The notes beneath the pieces were generated by a model, which was given only the letters and a program-made list of their open reading frames with translations, did not search any database and was not told where the DNA came from. This document shows positions 37,291-46,948 of a DNA stretch of 64,000 nt, piece after piece; positions within the stretch are counted from its first letter, which is position 1; the number at the start of each line of letters is the position of its first letter. A program made the translations under genes and the position numbers. This stretch comes from Fodinibius salinus (GTDB lineage: Bacteria > Bacteroidota > Rhodothermia > Balneolales > Balneolaceae): NCBI RefSeq assembly GCF_008124865.1, contig NZ_VNHY01000003.1, positions 280,082 through 344,081 on the forward strand, read 5' to 3'.

Positions 37291-38355
37291 ATGATTAAAA
37301 AAACGAATTCTACTGTTACAGTAGATCTTTCCAAGCTGACAACAAATATTGACAGTTTGGAAGAGCACATTCAAGAAGGTACACGGATCATGGCCGTTGT
37401 TAAGGCTGACGCCTATGGACATGGTGCCACAGAGGTTGCTGCACATATTGAGAACCGAGTGGGGGGCTTTGCAGTGAATGATATTCAGGAAGGGATAGAA
37501 CTTAGAGAACATGGCATTACGAAACCAATTCTCGTTTTTGCCGTTCCGGAGAAGGCTTCGGCTTCACAGTATCGGGTACATAATTTAACCGCGACCGTTA
37601 GTGCGTTTGAACATTTTAACTGGTTGCCGAATGGTACTTCTTTTCACCTGAATTTTGATACAGGTATGGGACGCTTGGGATTTCTTCCTGACGAGGCAGA
37701 AAAAATTTCAGCATTAATTTCAGATCATCCTACGCTGTTTTGTACCGGTATATACAGCCACTTTGCTACGGCTGACACCCCCAGTTCAGAGCAAGTATTA
37801 GAACAACAATCTATTTTTAAAGAAATTCGATCTTATTTCTCTGATGAACTAGCCACGCATATTGCTAATACCGGAGCAACGGCATTTTATGATACTAAGC
37901 AGTTTAATATGGTCCGTTTGGGAATAGGGCTTTATGGATATCCGCCGGGCAAGCAAGAAATTCCCGGTATTTCACCGGTTCTAGATTGGCAATCTCGATT
38001 GGTGCAAGTAAAAAAGGTAGCTAAAAAGAATTCAGTCAGTTACGGTGCTAATTGGACGGCACCCCGTTCGGGAAATCTCGGAATCATCCCGGTGGGATAT
38101 GACGACGGACTAAAGCGCAGTCTTTCGGATAAGATCAAAGTGCGAATAGAAGGTAATATCTATAATGTCGTAGGAACCATCACTATGAATTATTGCATGG
38201 TATACTTGGATGGTGATTATTATGAGCCGGGCACTGCGGTAGAATTATTATATGATAAAAATGATGCTACTGATTGGGCCTCTTCAATAGATACGATTCC
38301 CTACGAGATACTTACAAGCATCAATCCTAAAATTCGAAGGAACTATGAAAATTAA
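37291..38355 (+). CDS. alr: Alanine racemase (canonical)
   Basis: 354 aa from ATG 37291 (a TTG at 37285 is in frame). PLP lysine Lys38 in VVKADAYGHG; GMGRLGF and VRLGIGLYGYPP; second catalytic Tyr in VSYGANW; VGYDDGLKRSLSD. It interconverts L- and D-alanine for peptidoglycan. The usual Met-Asp of the C-terminal domain is Met-Asn here (TITMNYCM), as in the divergent paralogue at 15613. The spacing before the insertion TAPRSGN after the Tyr motif differs from textbook Alr. It ends 3 bp from the convergent FKBP gene. Confidence 0.94.
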   Translation: MIKKTNSTVTVDLSKLTTNIDSLEEHIQEGTRIMAVVKADAYGHGATEVAAHIENRVGGFAVNDIQEGIELREHGITKPILVFAVPEKASASQYRVHNLTATVSAFEHFNWLPNGTSFHLNFDTGMGRLGFLPDEAEKISALISDHPTLFCTGIYSHFATADTPSSEQVLEQQSIFKEIRSYFSDELATHIANTGATAFYDTKQFNMVRLGIGLYGYPPGKQEIPGISPVLDWQSRLVQVKKVAKKNSVSYGANWTAPRSGNLGIIPVGYDDGLKRSLSDKIKVRIEGNIYNVVGTITMNYCMVYLDGDYYEPGTAVELLYDKNDATDWASSIDTIPYEILTSINPKIRRNYEN

Positions 38356-38358
38356 CCC

Positions 38359-38922
38359 TTAATCAAGAATAGTTTCCAATTCGATATCAAAACGGAGGGT
38401 GTCATTACGTAATTGATAACCTCTTGATCCTTCTTGTGCGTCTTCATAACCTAAGGAGGGAGGAATAATAACTACACGTTTACCACCAGCTCGCATTCCT
38501 AGAATGGCCCGTCGAAATCCATCAATAAGGGGAGAGACGGTTCGCCCTGAACCAGTTGAAATAGGACTTTTTGTTAAGTTTTGAAGGATTCTTGGTGAAG
38601 AGTTGTTATTTTGATATGAACTGTCAAAAACGCGGTCAATATCCCCATTTTTAATTACCCGGCCGGTATAGAAAACACTAACTTGATCACGAGCAATTAC
38701 TTTAAAGGGTCCGTACCCTTCTTCAATAATATAAATTTGCAGACCATCACTGGTTGTGTATGAACTATCTACATTTGCATTGCTTTCAATATTGAAGGGG
38801 GCTGGAGGTGTAAACTCAACTCTGGTAGGATTGTTATTACCACCCCCACAACCTTGAAGTGTAAAAATAGCTATTAATATAAATGCCAGGGATAAAAAGG
38901 TGTTTTTATTCAAGAATCGCAT
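38359..38922 (-). CDS. FKBP-type peptidyl-prolyl isomerase lipoprotein
   Basis: 187 aa from the ATG at 38922; the frame stays open further upstream but only this start gives the lipoprotein signal with LQGC. FKBP domain from about residue 60: VSVFYTGRVIKNGDIDRVFDSSY, LIDGFRRAILGMRAGGKRVVIIPPSLGYED and DTLRFDIELETI. The 20-residue loop after VFDSS is longer than in a minimal FKBP. Prolyl cis-trans isomerase, likely in the periplasm. Its start overlaps the upstream TlpA-like gene's stop by 17 bases, so the two are coupled. Confidence 0.88.
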   Translation of the reverse strand: MRFLNKNTFLSLAFILIAIFTLQGCGGGNNNPTRVEFTPPAPFNIESNANVDSSYTTSDGLQIYIIEEGYGPFKVIARDQVSVFYTGRVIKNGDIDRVFDSSYQNNNSSPRILQNLTKSPISTGSGRTVSPLIDGFRRAILGMRAGGKRVVIIPPSLGYEDAQEGSRGYQLRNDTLRFDIELETILD

Positions 38923-40144
38923 TGATATGTGCTTTATAGCGTTGAATTTCATTATAATAAGTGCTACCCGTTGCAGGCCCGTTAAAACCAACGTGGATAG
39001 CTTCTATATTATGATTTCTGTCGACAAAAATACTAGTTGGGTACGAAATTATTTGATCTAAAAACGGAAGTTGTTCAGCAGCCTTGTCTTTATCACTTGT
39101 TCCGGAAATTAACAATGTCCATGGAATGTTAAAGCGTTTTTTATATCGACTAACGACGTCAGCGTCTTTTTGAAAGTTACCAGTATATTCAAAAGCAAGC
39201 CCTACTATCTGTAATTCGGTATCACGGTATTCTTGGGCATACAGTTTGCGCAGCATTCGGGCCTCATCAGCGCAATTTGGGCACCACGAGCCAAACAGGT
39301 AAACGAGCATAGGTTTATTTACAAATTTTGGATCGGCGGATGAGACTGTATCACCGTTTAAGTCAGGGAATGAAAAGGTAACATGATTACCTACAGCTTG
39401 TTCGGCTGATATTTGCAGAGGATTACGTAATGTGTTTTCACCTTTTTGGGCTGTCCAAGTAGCATGGTAAGTATCTTTTGACCAGAAATCACCTTCTATG
39501 GTACCACCAGGTTGAAGTTTGCCTTTAAAAAGGAAAGCGTGCGGCCCATCAAAAGTGGATAGCGTAAATGTTGAATCAGTGAAGACACCATCCAAAAAGC
39601 GATAATCTCCGGTTTCAGTTTGGAACGTCCCATACAGTTTACCACCGGGCTGGGAGACAAAATTTCCGTGGGCAGGAAAGGTGGTGCCGTCTTCTTCTTT
39701 AAAAGTAGCTTGCCATTCACCGTCAAAGGGATACGATTCGGGAGATTCGGTTTCGTAACGATATGTCTTGCCTTTTTCAGCAGAAAAATCCATAGAAATA
39801 TAATCACCGCCTTCGCTTCGGCGGGCCCATTGGCCTGCCAACGACCCGTCGGACTGAACAGTTGCCTTCAAGTAGGAATCATAGTAAGAATAGCCCATGA
39901 TGAGTGAGTCACCTTTAAGCTTTACTTCATCAAAAGCTGCAGTATCAGCCCCATTAACTACGAAGCCGCTCAGGGATTTGTCATTTGCTTTTAGATGAAT
40001 AGGAAAAGCTAGTTCACCGCCCGGACTTTGAATTACACCCCGGTACTGTCCGCTTACTGATTTAGGAGTAGGTGACACACTGCATGCGCTTAATACTACC
40101 GAAAGAGCAGAGAATAAAAATAAATATTGGAGTCGCTTATTCAT
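38906..40144 (-). CDS. TlpA-like thioredoxin-fold lipoprotein
   Basis: 412 aa from ATG 40144, which gives a clean lipoprotein signal (lipobox LSAC); the longer frame back to 40261 has no signal-like start. The first 230 residues are beta-rich with GEWQATF- and GxLYGTF-like repeats, unlike any domain I can name. The C-terminal domain is a TlpA/ResA thioredoxin fold with the redox motif in GSWCPNCADEARMLRKLY. It probably reduces or oxidises cysteines on exported proteins. It sits in a four-gene reverse-strand run tatC - tlpA-like - FKBP, a folding/export theme. Confidence 0.88.
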   Translation of the reverse strand: MNKRLQYLFLFSALSVVLSACSVSPTPKSVSGQYRGVIQSPGGELAFPIHLKANDKSLSGFVVNGADTAAFDEVKLKGDSLIMGYSYYDSYLKATVQSDGSLAGQWARRSEGGDYISMDFSAEKGKTYRYETESPESYPFDGEWQATFKEEDGTTFPAHGNFVSQPGGKLYGTFQTETGDYRFLDGVFTDSTFTLSTFDGPHAFLFKGKLQPGGTIEGDFWSKDTYHATWTAQKGENTLRNPLQISAEQAVGNHVTFSFPDLNGDTVSSADPKFVNKPMLVYLFGSWCPNCADEARMLRKLYAQEYRDTELQIVGLAFEYTGNFQKDADVVSRYKKRFNIPWTLLISGTSDKDKAAEQLPFLDQIISYPTSIFVDRNHNIEAIHVGFNGPATGSTYYNEIQRYKAHINAILE

Positions 40145-40205
40145 GAGCACAAAAATAAAACTTTTAGGTGGAGTTGGAAAACGTAATCTTGAGCTTTCTC
40201 TATTT

Positions 40206-41030
40206 TTATCCTTCGTTCCCAAATGCCTTTTCCAGTGTTTTATTGCGTTTTCGTACCCCAAGACGACTTACCCAAACAGAAAGTTGGAATAAGAGAATGA
40301 GTGGTACAGCAATAAGTACCTGGGAGACAGGGTCAGGAGGTGTTAAGAATGCCGACAAAATGAAGCAAGAAATAATTGCGTGGCGCCGATACTGCTTAAG
40401 AAAATCAGGTGTCAGTAATCCAAATTTAGATAAGAAATAGCTTAAAACAGGGAGTTGAAATATAATTCCGCAAGAAATAACCCACATGGTTAGCGAGCTA
40501 AAATATTCATTAATATCAAAGTCGTTATGGATGGCATCTGAAATTTGAAACTGGCTAAAAAACTGGAGGGCAAAAGGTACAAGCACGAAATATCCAAAAG
40601 CAATACCCAGCAGAAAGAAAAATGTGATAAAAATTGTATGTCCGAATGTTTTCCATTTTGCAGTACTTTCCATTGCAGGCTCAATGAAAGCCCAGAGCTG
40701 GTAAAAAAGTATAGGTGATCCTACAATAGTCCCAAAGACAATCAGCGTACCCCAGTAGGTAAAAAATTGTCCGGGCAGCTTACGGCTTTGTATCGTGAGG
40801 TCAATAGCATCAATGCCCAGTATTTTATAGACAAAAAAGTTCGACTTTGTGGGACCAAGCATTACATGTTCCACCAAAAAATCTCCAAAAAAAAAGGCAA
40901 TAATGATTCCACAGGCAATTCCCCCGAGTCCTTTAATTATACGCCACCGCAATTCTTCAAGGTGATCTAAAAAGGACATATTACCTGTACGATCCTCAGG
41001 AGGTTCAGCCTGAGGTGGATCTCCGGTCAT
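40206..41030 (-). CDS. tatC: Sec-independent protein translocase TatC
   Basis: 274 aa from ATG 41030; a GTG at 41048 is an in-frame alternative. Conserved MSFLDHLEELRWRIIKG N-terminal cytoplasmic segment (the signal-peptide binding site), six hydrophobic helices, YWGTLIVFGTIVGSPILFYQLWAFIEPAM and FQLPVLSYFLSKFGLL. It recognises twin-arginine signal peptides and recruits TatA. tatA lies divergent 217 bp away; 61 bp separate its stop from the TlpA-like start. No tatB is seen, which fits a TatAC system. Confidence 0.96.
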   Translation of the reverse strand: MTGDPPQAEPPEDRTGNMSFLDHLEELRWRIIKGLGGIACGIIIAFFFGDFLVEHVMLGPTKSNFFVYKILGIDAIDLTIQSRKLPGQFFTYWGTLIVFGTIVGSPILFYQLWAFIEPAMESTAKWKTFGHTIFITFFFLLGIAFGYFVLVPFALQFFSQFQISDAIHNDFDINEYFSSLTMWVISCGIIFQLPVLSYFLSKFGLLTPDFLKQYRRHAIISCFILSAFLTPPDPVSQVLIAVPLILLFQLSVWVSRLGVRKRNKTLEKAFGNEG

Positions 41031-41130
41031 GATTTCTCGTTTCTGCACTATACTTATTGATTAAATAGCGAAAAATGTAAATGTAAGAAATTTAAAGCGT
41101 ATAATTTCATACTTTTAAAGATACCTGTTG

Positions 41131-41151
41131 AATAATAATATAGTTATTATT
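41131..41151. promoter_or_regulatory. AT-rich inverted repeat between tatC and tatA
   Basis: AATAATAA (41131-41138), TATAG, TTATTATT (41144-41151). Perfect 8-bp arms in a 217-bp divergent promoter region. It is low-complexity, so chance is possible. Confidence 0.25.
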
Positions 41152-41247
41152 TCTCTGGACAAACGTAATCATGATTTGAATTGGCAAAATTTTCTGTCAA
41201 TTTAAGATTAGATAAAAAGCCGTGAATTTTGGTAAACAGAAAATATT

Positions 41248-41433
41248 ATGACCTTTGGAGCCCCAGAAATTATTCTCATACTTTTAGTGATTCTCTTGTT
41301 CTTTGGAGCTAAAAAAATTCCAGAGCTAGCACGTGGTATTGGTCAAGGAATTACTGAATTTCAAAACGTTACCGAAGACGATGAGCAGCAAGAAGTCGAG
41401 GGAAATACCCAAGAGTCAAATAAGCAGACCTAG
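41248..41433 (+). CDS. tatA: Sec-independent translocase subunit TatA
   Basis: 61 aa. Short N-terminus FGAPEIILILLVILLFFGAKKIPELARGIGQGI: a membrane helix, the FFGAKKIPELA hinge and an amphipathic helix, then an acidic, Gln-rich tail. It forms the pore-like assembly that moves folded proteins with TatC. It is divergent from tatC and ends 4 bp before the converging glyA stop. Length is within the small range for TatA/E. Confidence 0.95.
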   Translation: MTFGAPEIILILLVILLFFGAKKIPELARGIGQGITEFQNVTEDDEQQEVEGNTQESNKQT

Positions 41434-41437
41434 TTTA

Positions 41438-42736
41438 TTAAGCTGTTACAAAATCATAAAGTGGAAATCGATCACACATATTTTCAACTTCATTTTTTGT
41501 TTTGTTGATTACATTTTCGTCTTCAGGATCTTGTAGCACCTGATCAATCAGCTCGGCTACTCGTTCAAACTCTTCTTTGCCAAAACCACGAGTGGTCATG
41601 GCCGGTGCTCCTATACGAATACCCGAAGTTACAAACGGACTTTCAGTATCAAAGGGAACCATGTTTTTGTTAAGGGTAATTTTTGCTTTTTCAAGTGCTT
41701 CTTCGGCTACTTTACCCGTCAGTCCTTTGTTGCGAAGATCAATGAGAACAAGATGGTTATCGGAACCATTGCTGACAAGGTCATAGTCCATCTGCATAAA
41801 TTTGTCACCCATAGCTTGCGTATTTTGTTGTACCTGTTGTTGGTAGGCAGTGAAATCATCTTGTAATGCTTCTTCAAACGACACGGCCTTGGCAGCAATT
41901 ACGTGCATCAAGGGCCCGCCCTGCGTACCGGGAAAGACTGCTGAGTCGAGCACTTCACTCCACTGTTTAGTGCGTCCCGATTTTCGTGCCTCAACGCCAA
42001 GTGTATTTTTGCCGTCTTCACCAAGTAGTATCATCCCCCCGCGGGGTCCGCGCAATGTCTTATGAGTAGTGGTCGTAACAACGTGGCAGTGCGGCAGGGG
42101 ATTATTTAGCAATCCGGTAGCGATCAGGCCGGCAGTGTGTGCCATATCCATCCAGAGGTAAGCCCCTACTTCATCGGCAATTTCGCGGAAAGCTTTGTAG
42201 TTGAAGTCACGCGGATAGGCTGACGCACCAATAGAGATAAGCTTTGGCTGTACTTCTTTGGCTTTTTTTCGGACTTCATCAAGGTCAATACGGCCTGTAT
42301 CTTTATCCACGCCGTAAAATTCAGAGTTGTATAAAATCCCTGAAAAATTAACAGGCGATCCATGTGTCAAGTGTCCGCCGTGGGAGAGGTCTAATCCCAA
42401 TAGCGTATCACCGGGTTCCATAAATGCAAGGTACACGGCAGCATTAGCCTGTGCACCTGAATGGGGCTGTACGTTTACCCACTCTGCGCCAAAAAGTTTT
42501 TTAGCACGCTCACGAGCTACTTCTTCAATCTTGTCAACCACTTCGCACCCCCCGTAATAACGTTTGCCCGGTAACCCTTCGGCATATTTGTTGGTAGGGG
42601 TTGATCCCATTGCTTCAATGACTGCTCGAGAAGCAAAATTTTCGGAAGCGATAAGTTCTAAATTATTGTTTTGACGCTCCTTTTCATCAGACAGGAGATT
42701 GAAAATGGTCGAATCTTGTTCCGAAAGTGATTGCAT
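41438..42736 (-). CDS. glyA: Serine hydroxymethyltransferase
   Basis: 432 aa. Motifs: [54 protein letters not shown], and the PLP lysine in [16 protein letters not shown]. Converts serine and tetrahydrofolate to glycine and methylene-tetrahydrofolate. Full length for the family. It is 6 bp downstream of rpiB and shares its transcript; it converges on tatA with 4 bp between stops and no hairpin. Confidence 0.98.
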   Translation of the reverse strand: MQSLSEQDSTIFNLLSDEKERQNNNLELIASENFASRAVIEAMGSTPTNKYAEGLPGKRYYGGCEVVDKIEEVARERAKKLFGAEWVNVQPHSGAQANAAVYLAFMEPGDTLLGLDLSHGGHLTHGSPVNFSGILYNSEFYGVDKDTGRIDLDEVRKKAKEVQPKLISIGASAYPRDFNYKAFREIADEVGAYLWMDMAHTAGLIATGLLNNPLPHCHVVTTTTHKTLRGPRGGMILLGEDGKNTLGVEARKSGRTKQWSEVLDSAVFPGTQGGPLMHVIAAKAVSFEEALQDDFTAYQQQVQQNTQAMGDKFMQMDYDLVSNGSDNHLVLIDLRNKGLTGKVAEEALEKAKITLNKNMVPFDTESPFVTSGIRIGAPAMTTRGFGKEEFERVAELIDQVLQDPEDENVINKTKNEVENMCDRFPLYDFVTA

Positions 42737-42742
42737 GAATGC

Positions 42743-43186
42743 TTATTTATTTTCTGTTAAGTCGTGGATTTTATTGACGCGTCGTTCGTGGCGTCCGCCG
42801 TCAAAATCGGTTTGCAGCCAAGTGGTGACAATTTTTCTAAGCTCTTCATCATTAAGTTCTCGTCCTGGTAAACACAGGACATTGGCATTATTGTGTTGAC
42901 GGGTCATCTCTGCTGAATGATCATCATAAACCAGCGCCGCCCGAACATTGGGAAATTTATTGGCTGTCATACACATACCCTGACCGCTTCCGCAAATGAG
43001 AATTCCCAAATCTTGATCACCCTCATCAATTTTTTCTGCTACGAGCACTGCAAAATCCGGATAATCTACAGAATCATCAGAGCGGGTTCCAAAATCAACC
43101 GGCATGTGACCGAGATCTTCTAGGATGTTTTTTACTTTTTCTTTGGCTTCGAAGCCCGCATGGTCGCTGGCAATGGGAATAATCAT
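42743..43186 (-). CDS. rpiB: Ribose-5-phosphate isomerase B
   Basis: 147 aa from ATG 43186, which gives the family N-terminus IPIASDHAGFEAK; the open frame continues upstream to 43243 without a better start. Catalytic region LGILICGSGQGMCMTANK (the Cys and the phosphate loop), and RQHNNANVLCLPGREL. It interconverts ribose-5-phosphate and ribulose-5-phosphate in the pentose phosphate pathway. It is the first gene of rpiB-glyA; the 126-bp region upstream separates it from DUF4159. Confidence 0.95.
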   Translation of the reverse strand: MIIPIASDHAGFEAKEKVKNILEDLGHMPVDFGTRSDDSVDYPDFAVLVAEKIDEGDQDLGILICGSGQGMCMTANKFPNVRAALVYDDHSAEMTRQHNNANVLCLPGRELNDEELRKIVTTWLQTDFDGGRHERRVNKIHDLTENK

Positions 43187-43312
43187 AGTTAGTAGTTTGA
43201 GTATGAAATAACAGTTCAAATATCTTGAAAAAAAGGATAACACAAAAAGATGAATCGAAACTAAAACTAAATTGTATCCTAGGATGGGATAGAGGATAGC
43301 ACAAGTAAAGTT

Positions 43313-43990
43313 CTAACGACCGTGGGTGAGCGCATAAATCAAGATATTGGTACCCATTTGCAGGGCTTTCTGCCGTACAGCGGCGGGGTCATTATGTACT
43401 TTCGGATTTGCCCAGCCATCTGCAAGATTAGTCTCATAAGTGTAAAAGATGACCAATCTCCCCTTGTGGAAGAGACCCAATCCCTGCGGTGTTTTACCAT
43501 CATGTTTGTGAATTTTAGGAAGTCCTTCAGGAAAGTCATATACCTGATGGTAAATAGAATGGTTAAAAGGCAGTTCAACTAACTCTTCATTGGGGTACAG
43601 TTGGGTTAGCATTTTTTTTAGATGTTCATCAAGTCCATAATCATCATCAATATAGAGAAATCCACCGCGATTTAAGTACGTACGCAAATTAGAGATTTCA
43701 GCTTCATTAACTTTTATATTGCCGTGACCTGTGAGAAAGGCAAACGGATAATCAGAGAGATTGCTACTGCCCAGGGCCACATCGTCATATTCAGGATTAA
43801 TGGCAATAGTTACCTGTTGGGATGCGAATTCTGCCAGGTTTTTGAGCGAAGATGGGTCATTGTACCAGTCACCTCCACCGCGATATTTAATGCGGGCTAG
43901 TTTGAATTTTTCAGTTTGCTGAGCGGTAGCTGCAAAGTGATATCCACAAACAAAGCTAAATGTAATAAGTATCAGCAGAATATTTCTCAT
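43313..43990 (-). CDS. DUF4159-domain secreted protein
   Basis: 225 aa. Signal peptide 1-24 ends ATAQ. The remainder is a DUF4159 domain: LARIKYRGGGDWYNDPSSLKNLAEF at the start, YPFAFLTGHGNIKVNEAEISNLRTYLNRGGFLYIDDDYG in the middle (glutamine-amidotransferase-like fold), and GRLVIFYTYETNLADGWAN near the end. The family is of unknown function and often accompanies MoxR/DUF58 genes in Bacteroidota; those are not here. It is transcribed away from the lysAC fusion; 200 bp lie between. Confidence 0.88.
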   Translation of the reverse strand: MRNILLILITFSFVCGYHFAATAQQTEKFKLARIKYRGGGDWYNDPSSLKNLAEFASQQVTIAINPEYDDVALGSSNLSDYPFAFLTGHGNIKVNEAEISNLRTYLNRGGFLYIDDDYGLDEHLKKMLTQLYPNEELVELPFNHSIYHQVYDFPEGLPKIHKHDGKTPQGLGLFHKGRLVIFYTYETNLADGWANPKVHNDPAAVRQKALQMGTNILIYALTHGR

Positions 43991-44190
43991 GAATATAATT
44001 CCTTATTTATACAGATCCGTTCTCATAGATAAAGGAATTCATGATAATGAATATTGAAGAGTAGATGAAAAAATGAAGATTGATAATAATGGTGATAAAA
44101 CCAGGTGCAAAATTATGTAATAAAAATTCAAAAAAATGATTACAGCTGCATATATTTTAGCTTATTCAAATAATTAATCTTTAGCTAAAC

Positions 44191-46776
44191 ATGACTAAAC
44201 GTTCTGGGAATTTTATTGTTCTGAAGTTTGGTGGCACAAGTGTCTCCAGCCTTTCAAACTGGCAAAATATTGTCTCTGTAGTAAAGCAAAAACAATCAGA
44301 GGGATATAACGTTTGCCTTGTTCATTCTGCGCTTAGCGGTATTTCCAACAAGTTGCAGGCCATTATAGAAAAAGCTTCACAAGGTAATTTCGATCCGCTT
44401 CTTTCTTCGATCATAGAGCGGCACATTTCATTAGCAGATGATCTGGGATTAAATGCTGAAGATTTGCTGGAAGATGATTTTCAGGAATTGGAACATATTG
44501 TAAAAGGCATTGAGCTGATTGGTGAAGCCAGCTACCGGGTACAGGCACGGCTGCTGGCTATGGGAGAACTGATGGCTACGAAGCTCGGTGCTGCCTATCT
44601 GCAAAAAGAATTAGGAGAAGCCATATGGCTAGATGCCCGCAATCATATTAAAACAATTCCGCAGAAGAATGTGAGCGAACGAGCACAAATTCTTTCGGCC
44701 GTGAGCAGTACCGACACTGATCCTCACGTTGCTTCGGCTATAGAAGAGGCCGGTTCACTGGTGGTAACTCAGGGATTTATCGGTAGTGATAACGAAGGGA
44801 AAACGGTAACGCTGGGACGCGGTGGATCGGATGTGTCTGCAGCTTATTTTGCTGCCAAAATTGGAGCTGATCGGCTAGAAGTGTGGACTGACGTTCCGGG
44901 CTTGTTTTCTGCCAATCCGCATGCAGTACCATCTGCGCGGTTGTTGAAGCACCTTAGCTACGCCGAAGCACAAGAGATTGCCACGAATGGAGCTAATATC
45001 CTGCATCCCCGAAGTATTATGCCTGTGCGGAAGCATCAGATTCCGCTGCACGTGCGATGCACTGAGCATCCCGAGCTGGAGGGAACCGTTATTTCAGCGG
45101 ATGCAGCCAGTGATGAGGCCTTGGTGAAAGCACTGGCCGTTCGGGACGATGTAACACTGGTAAGTATGAACTCACTGGGGATGTGGCAAGAGGTTGGTTT
45201 TCTTGCAGATGCTTTTGAAACATTCAAACAGTATGGACTATCCATCGACTTGGTATCAACATCGCAATCAAATGTGACGGTATCGCTTGATCCCGGACTT
45301 AATGATCATTTTGCAGATATACGCGATCAGTTTGTAGAAGAATTAAAAGAATTTTGCCAGGTAGATGTGATTGAGTCGGTATCAGCTGTAAGCTTGATGG
45401 GGCGACATATTCGTACAATCCTTCATCAGCTGGGACCTTCTTTCGAGGTGTTTCAGGAGCACCAAGTATATCTGGTTAGTCAGGCTGCTAACGACTTGAA
45501 CTTTACTTTTGTAGTTGAAACTGAACAGGCCGAGCGGCTTGTGCGTCAGCTGCATGAACAGGTGATTTTGCAGTCTTCTAACCAGCAGTCGTTTGGGGCA
45601 TCATGGCCGCAGCTTATGGGGGACGAACAAGAAGAGGAAACGGTTGAAGACCGTTGGTGGGTTCAAAAGAGGGATCGTTTGTTGGAGATTGCTGATGAGT
45701 CGGCTTCGGCCTATGTATATAATCCTCAAGCGGCCCAAAAATATGCCCAGAAAATCCAGTCGCTTGATGCTGTTGACCGTACGCTTTACGCAATGAAAGC
45801 TAATGATAATACTGAATTGCTTAATACATTTCGCGATCTGGGACTGGGGTTTGAATGTGTATCTATCGGTGAGGTGCACAAAATATTGGAACTGTTCCCT
45901 GATATAGATCCCCAAAATATATTATTTACCCCTAATTTTGCTCCCAGGTCGGAATATGAAAAGGGGTTGTCATTGGGTGTTAATGTTACGCTGGATAACA
46001 TTTATCCATTACAGCAGTGGCCGTTATTATTTAAGGATGAAACCGTGTTTTTGAGAATCGATCCCGGTCACGGACACGGTCACCACGAACATGTAAAAAC
46101 CGGGGGCGTGCATTCCAAGTTCGGGATTCCCCGCTTTGAGGTACCTGAAGTTGTAGATCTTGTTGCCGATTTGAATATTACTGTCAAAGGCCTGCATGCT
46201 CATATTGGAAGCGGTATCAAAGATCCCCATTCCTGGAAGGACACAGCCGTAGCATTGCACCGCGTGGCCAAGGAACTAGGCGGAGTACAAATTCTGGATC
46301 TGGGCGGTGGCTTTGGGATTCCCGAAAATGATTCGCAGTCGTTGCTGGGTATTTCAGAAGTGAATAAGTCCTTAAACGAATTCAAGGAAGCACACCCCCA
46401 GTATGAGCTTTGGGTAGAGCCGGGGCGGTACCTGGTAGCTGCCGCAGGAGTATTGCTGACCAAAGTTACGCAGCTTAAAGGAAAAGGGGACGTCCGCTAT
46501 GTGGGTGTTGAAACGGGGATGAATTCTTTTATTCGTCCGGCACTGTACGGAGCACGGCATACTATTGTAAATCTTTCAAAACTTGATCAGCCTTCAAATC
46601 AGAGCGTAAATATTGTGGGTCCCATTTGTGAGTCGGGAGATAAACTGGGTATTGATCGCATGTTTCCAGAGTCTGAGGAGGGAGATGTAGTTTTATTGGC
46701 AAATGCCGGAGCCTATGGACATGTGATGAGCTCGAATTACAATCTGCGGGAGCCCGCTGAGGAAGTGGTGATCTAG
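44191..46776 (+). CDS. lysAC: Bifunctional aspartate kinase / diaminopimelate decarboxylase fusion
   Basis: 861 aa, two enzymes in one chain. Residues 1-about 465 are aspartokinase: LKFGGTSVSS, VTQGFIGSDNEGKTVTLGRGGSDVSAA, EVWTDVPGLFSANP, then ACT domains (DLVSTSQSNVTVSLD; AANDLNFTFVVE). Residues about 485-861 are LysA: PLP lysine in LYAMKANDN, GGVHSKFGIP, HAHIGSGI, LGGGFGIP and GPICESGDKLG. It runs the first and last steps of lysine synthesis, so both ends of the pathway are made together. Similar fusions are known in a few bacteria. The ACT domains suggest lysine feedback. The stop is followed, without a clear terminator, by the tmRNA gene. Confidence 0.96.
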   Translation: MTKRSGNFIVLKFGGTSVSSLSNWQNIVSVVKQKQSEGYNVCLVHSALSGISNKLQAIIEKASQGNFDPLLSSIIERHISLADDLGLNAEDLLEDDFQELEHIVKGIELIGEASYRVQARLLAMGELMATKLGAAYLQKELGEAIWLDARNHIKTIPQKNVSERAQILSAVSSTDTDPHVASAIEEAGSLVVTQGFIGSDNEGKTVTLGRGGSDVSAAYFAAKIGADRLEVWTDVPGLFSANPHAVPSARLLKHLSYAEAQEIATNGANILHPRSIMPVRKHQIPLHVRCTEHPELEGTVISADAASDEALVKALAVRDDVTLVSMNSLGMWQEVGFLADAFETFKQYGLSIDLVSTSQSNVTVSLDPGLNDHFADIRDQFVEELKEFCQVDVIESVSAVSLMGRHIRTILHQLGPSFEVFQEHQVYLVSQAANDLNFTFVVETEQAERLVRQLHEQVILQSSNQQSFGASWPQLMGDEQEEETVEDRWWVQKRDRLLEIADESASAYVYNPQAAQKYAQKIQSLDAVDRTLYAMKANDNTELLNTFRDLGLGFECVSIGEVHKILELFPDIDPQNILFTPNFAPRSEYEKGLSLGVNVTLDNIYPLQQWPLLFKDETVFLRIDPGHGHGHHEHVKTGGVHSKFGIPRFEVPEVVDLVADLNITVKGLHAHIGSGIKDPHSWKDTAVALHRVAKELGGVQILDLGGGFGIPENDSQSLLGISEVNKSLNEFKEAHPQYELWVEPGRYLVAAAGVLLTKVTQLKGKGDVRYVGVETGMNSFIRPALYGARHTIVNLSKLDQPSNQSVNIVGPICESGDKLGIDRMFPESEEGDVVLLANAGAYGHVMSSNYNLREPAEEVVI

Positions 46777-46948
46777 ATCTTTTAGTAAGACCACTGAAAC
46801 TATATTTCCTAACTAAAATATTGTTCTATCACCATCAGGTTATATAGTAACTGGCGACAAGAAATCAGTGAACAAGATGGAATGATATCTCGCATAAAAA
46901 TTGTTATATTATCTAATTGCTGAGAAGGGAAAAGTTCTTTGAAAATTT

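Noticed and set aside
44041..44100. Two TGATAAT half-sites (about 44042 and 44086) as Fur boxes before lysAC
   Set aside because: The second arms match poorly and TGATAAT is common in AT-rich sequence; they also caution against over-reading the site at 62368.
43991..44190. Lysine riboswitch in the leader of the aspartokinase fusion
   Set aside because: No conserved stem set or terminator/antiterminator is visible in the 200 bp.
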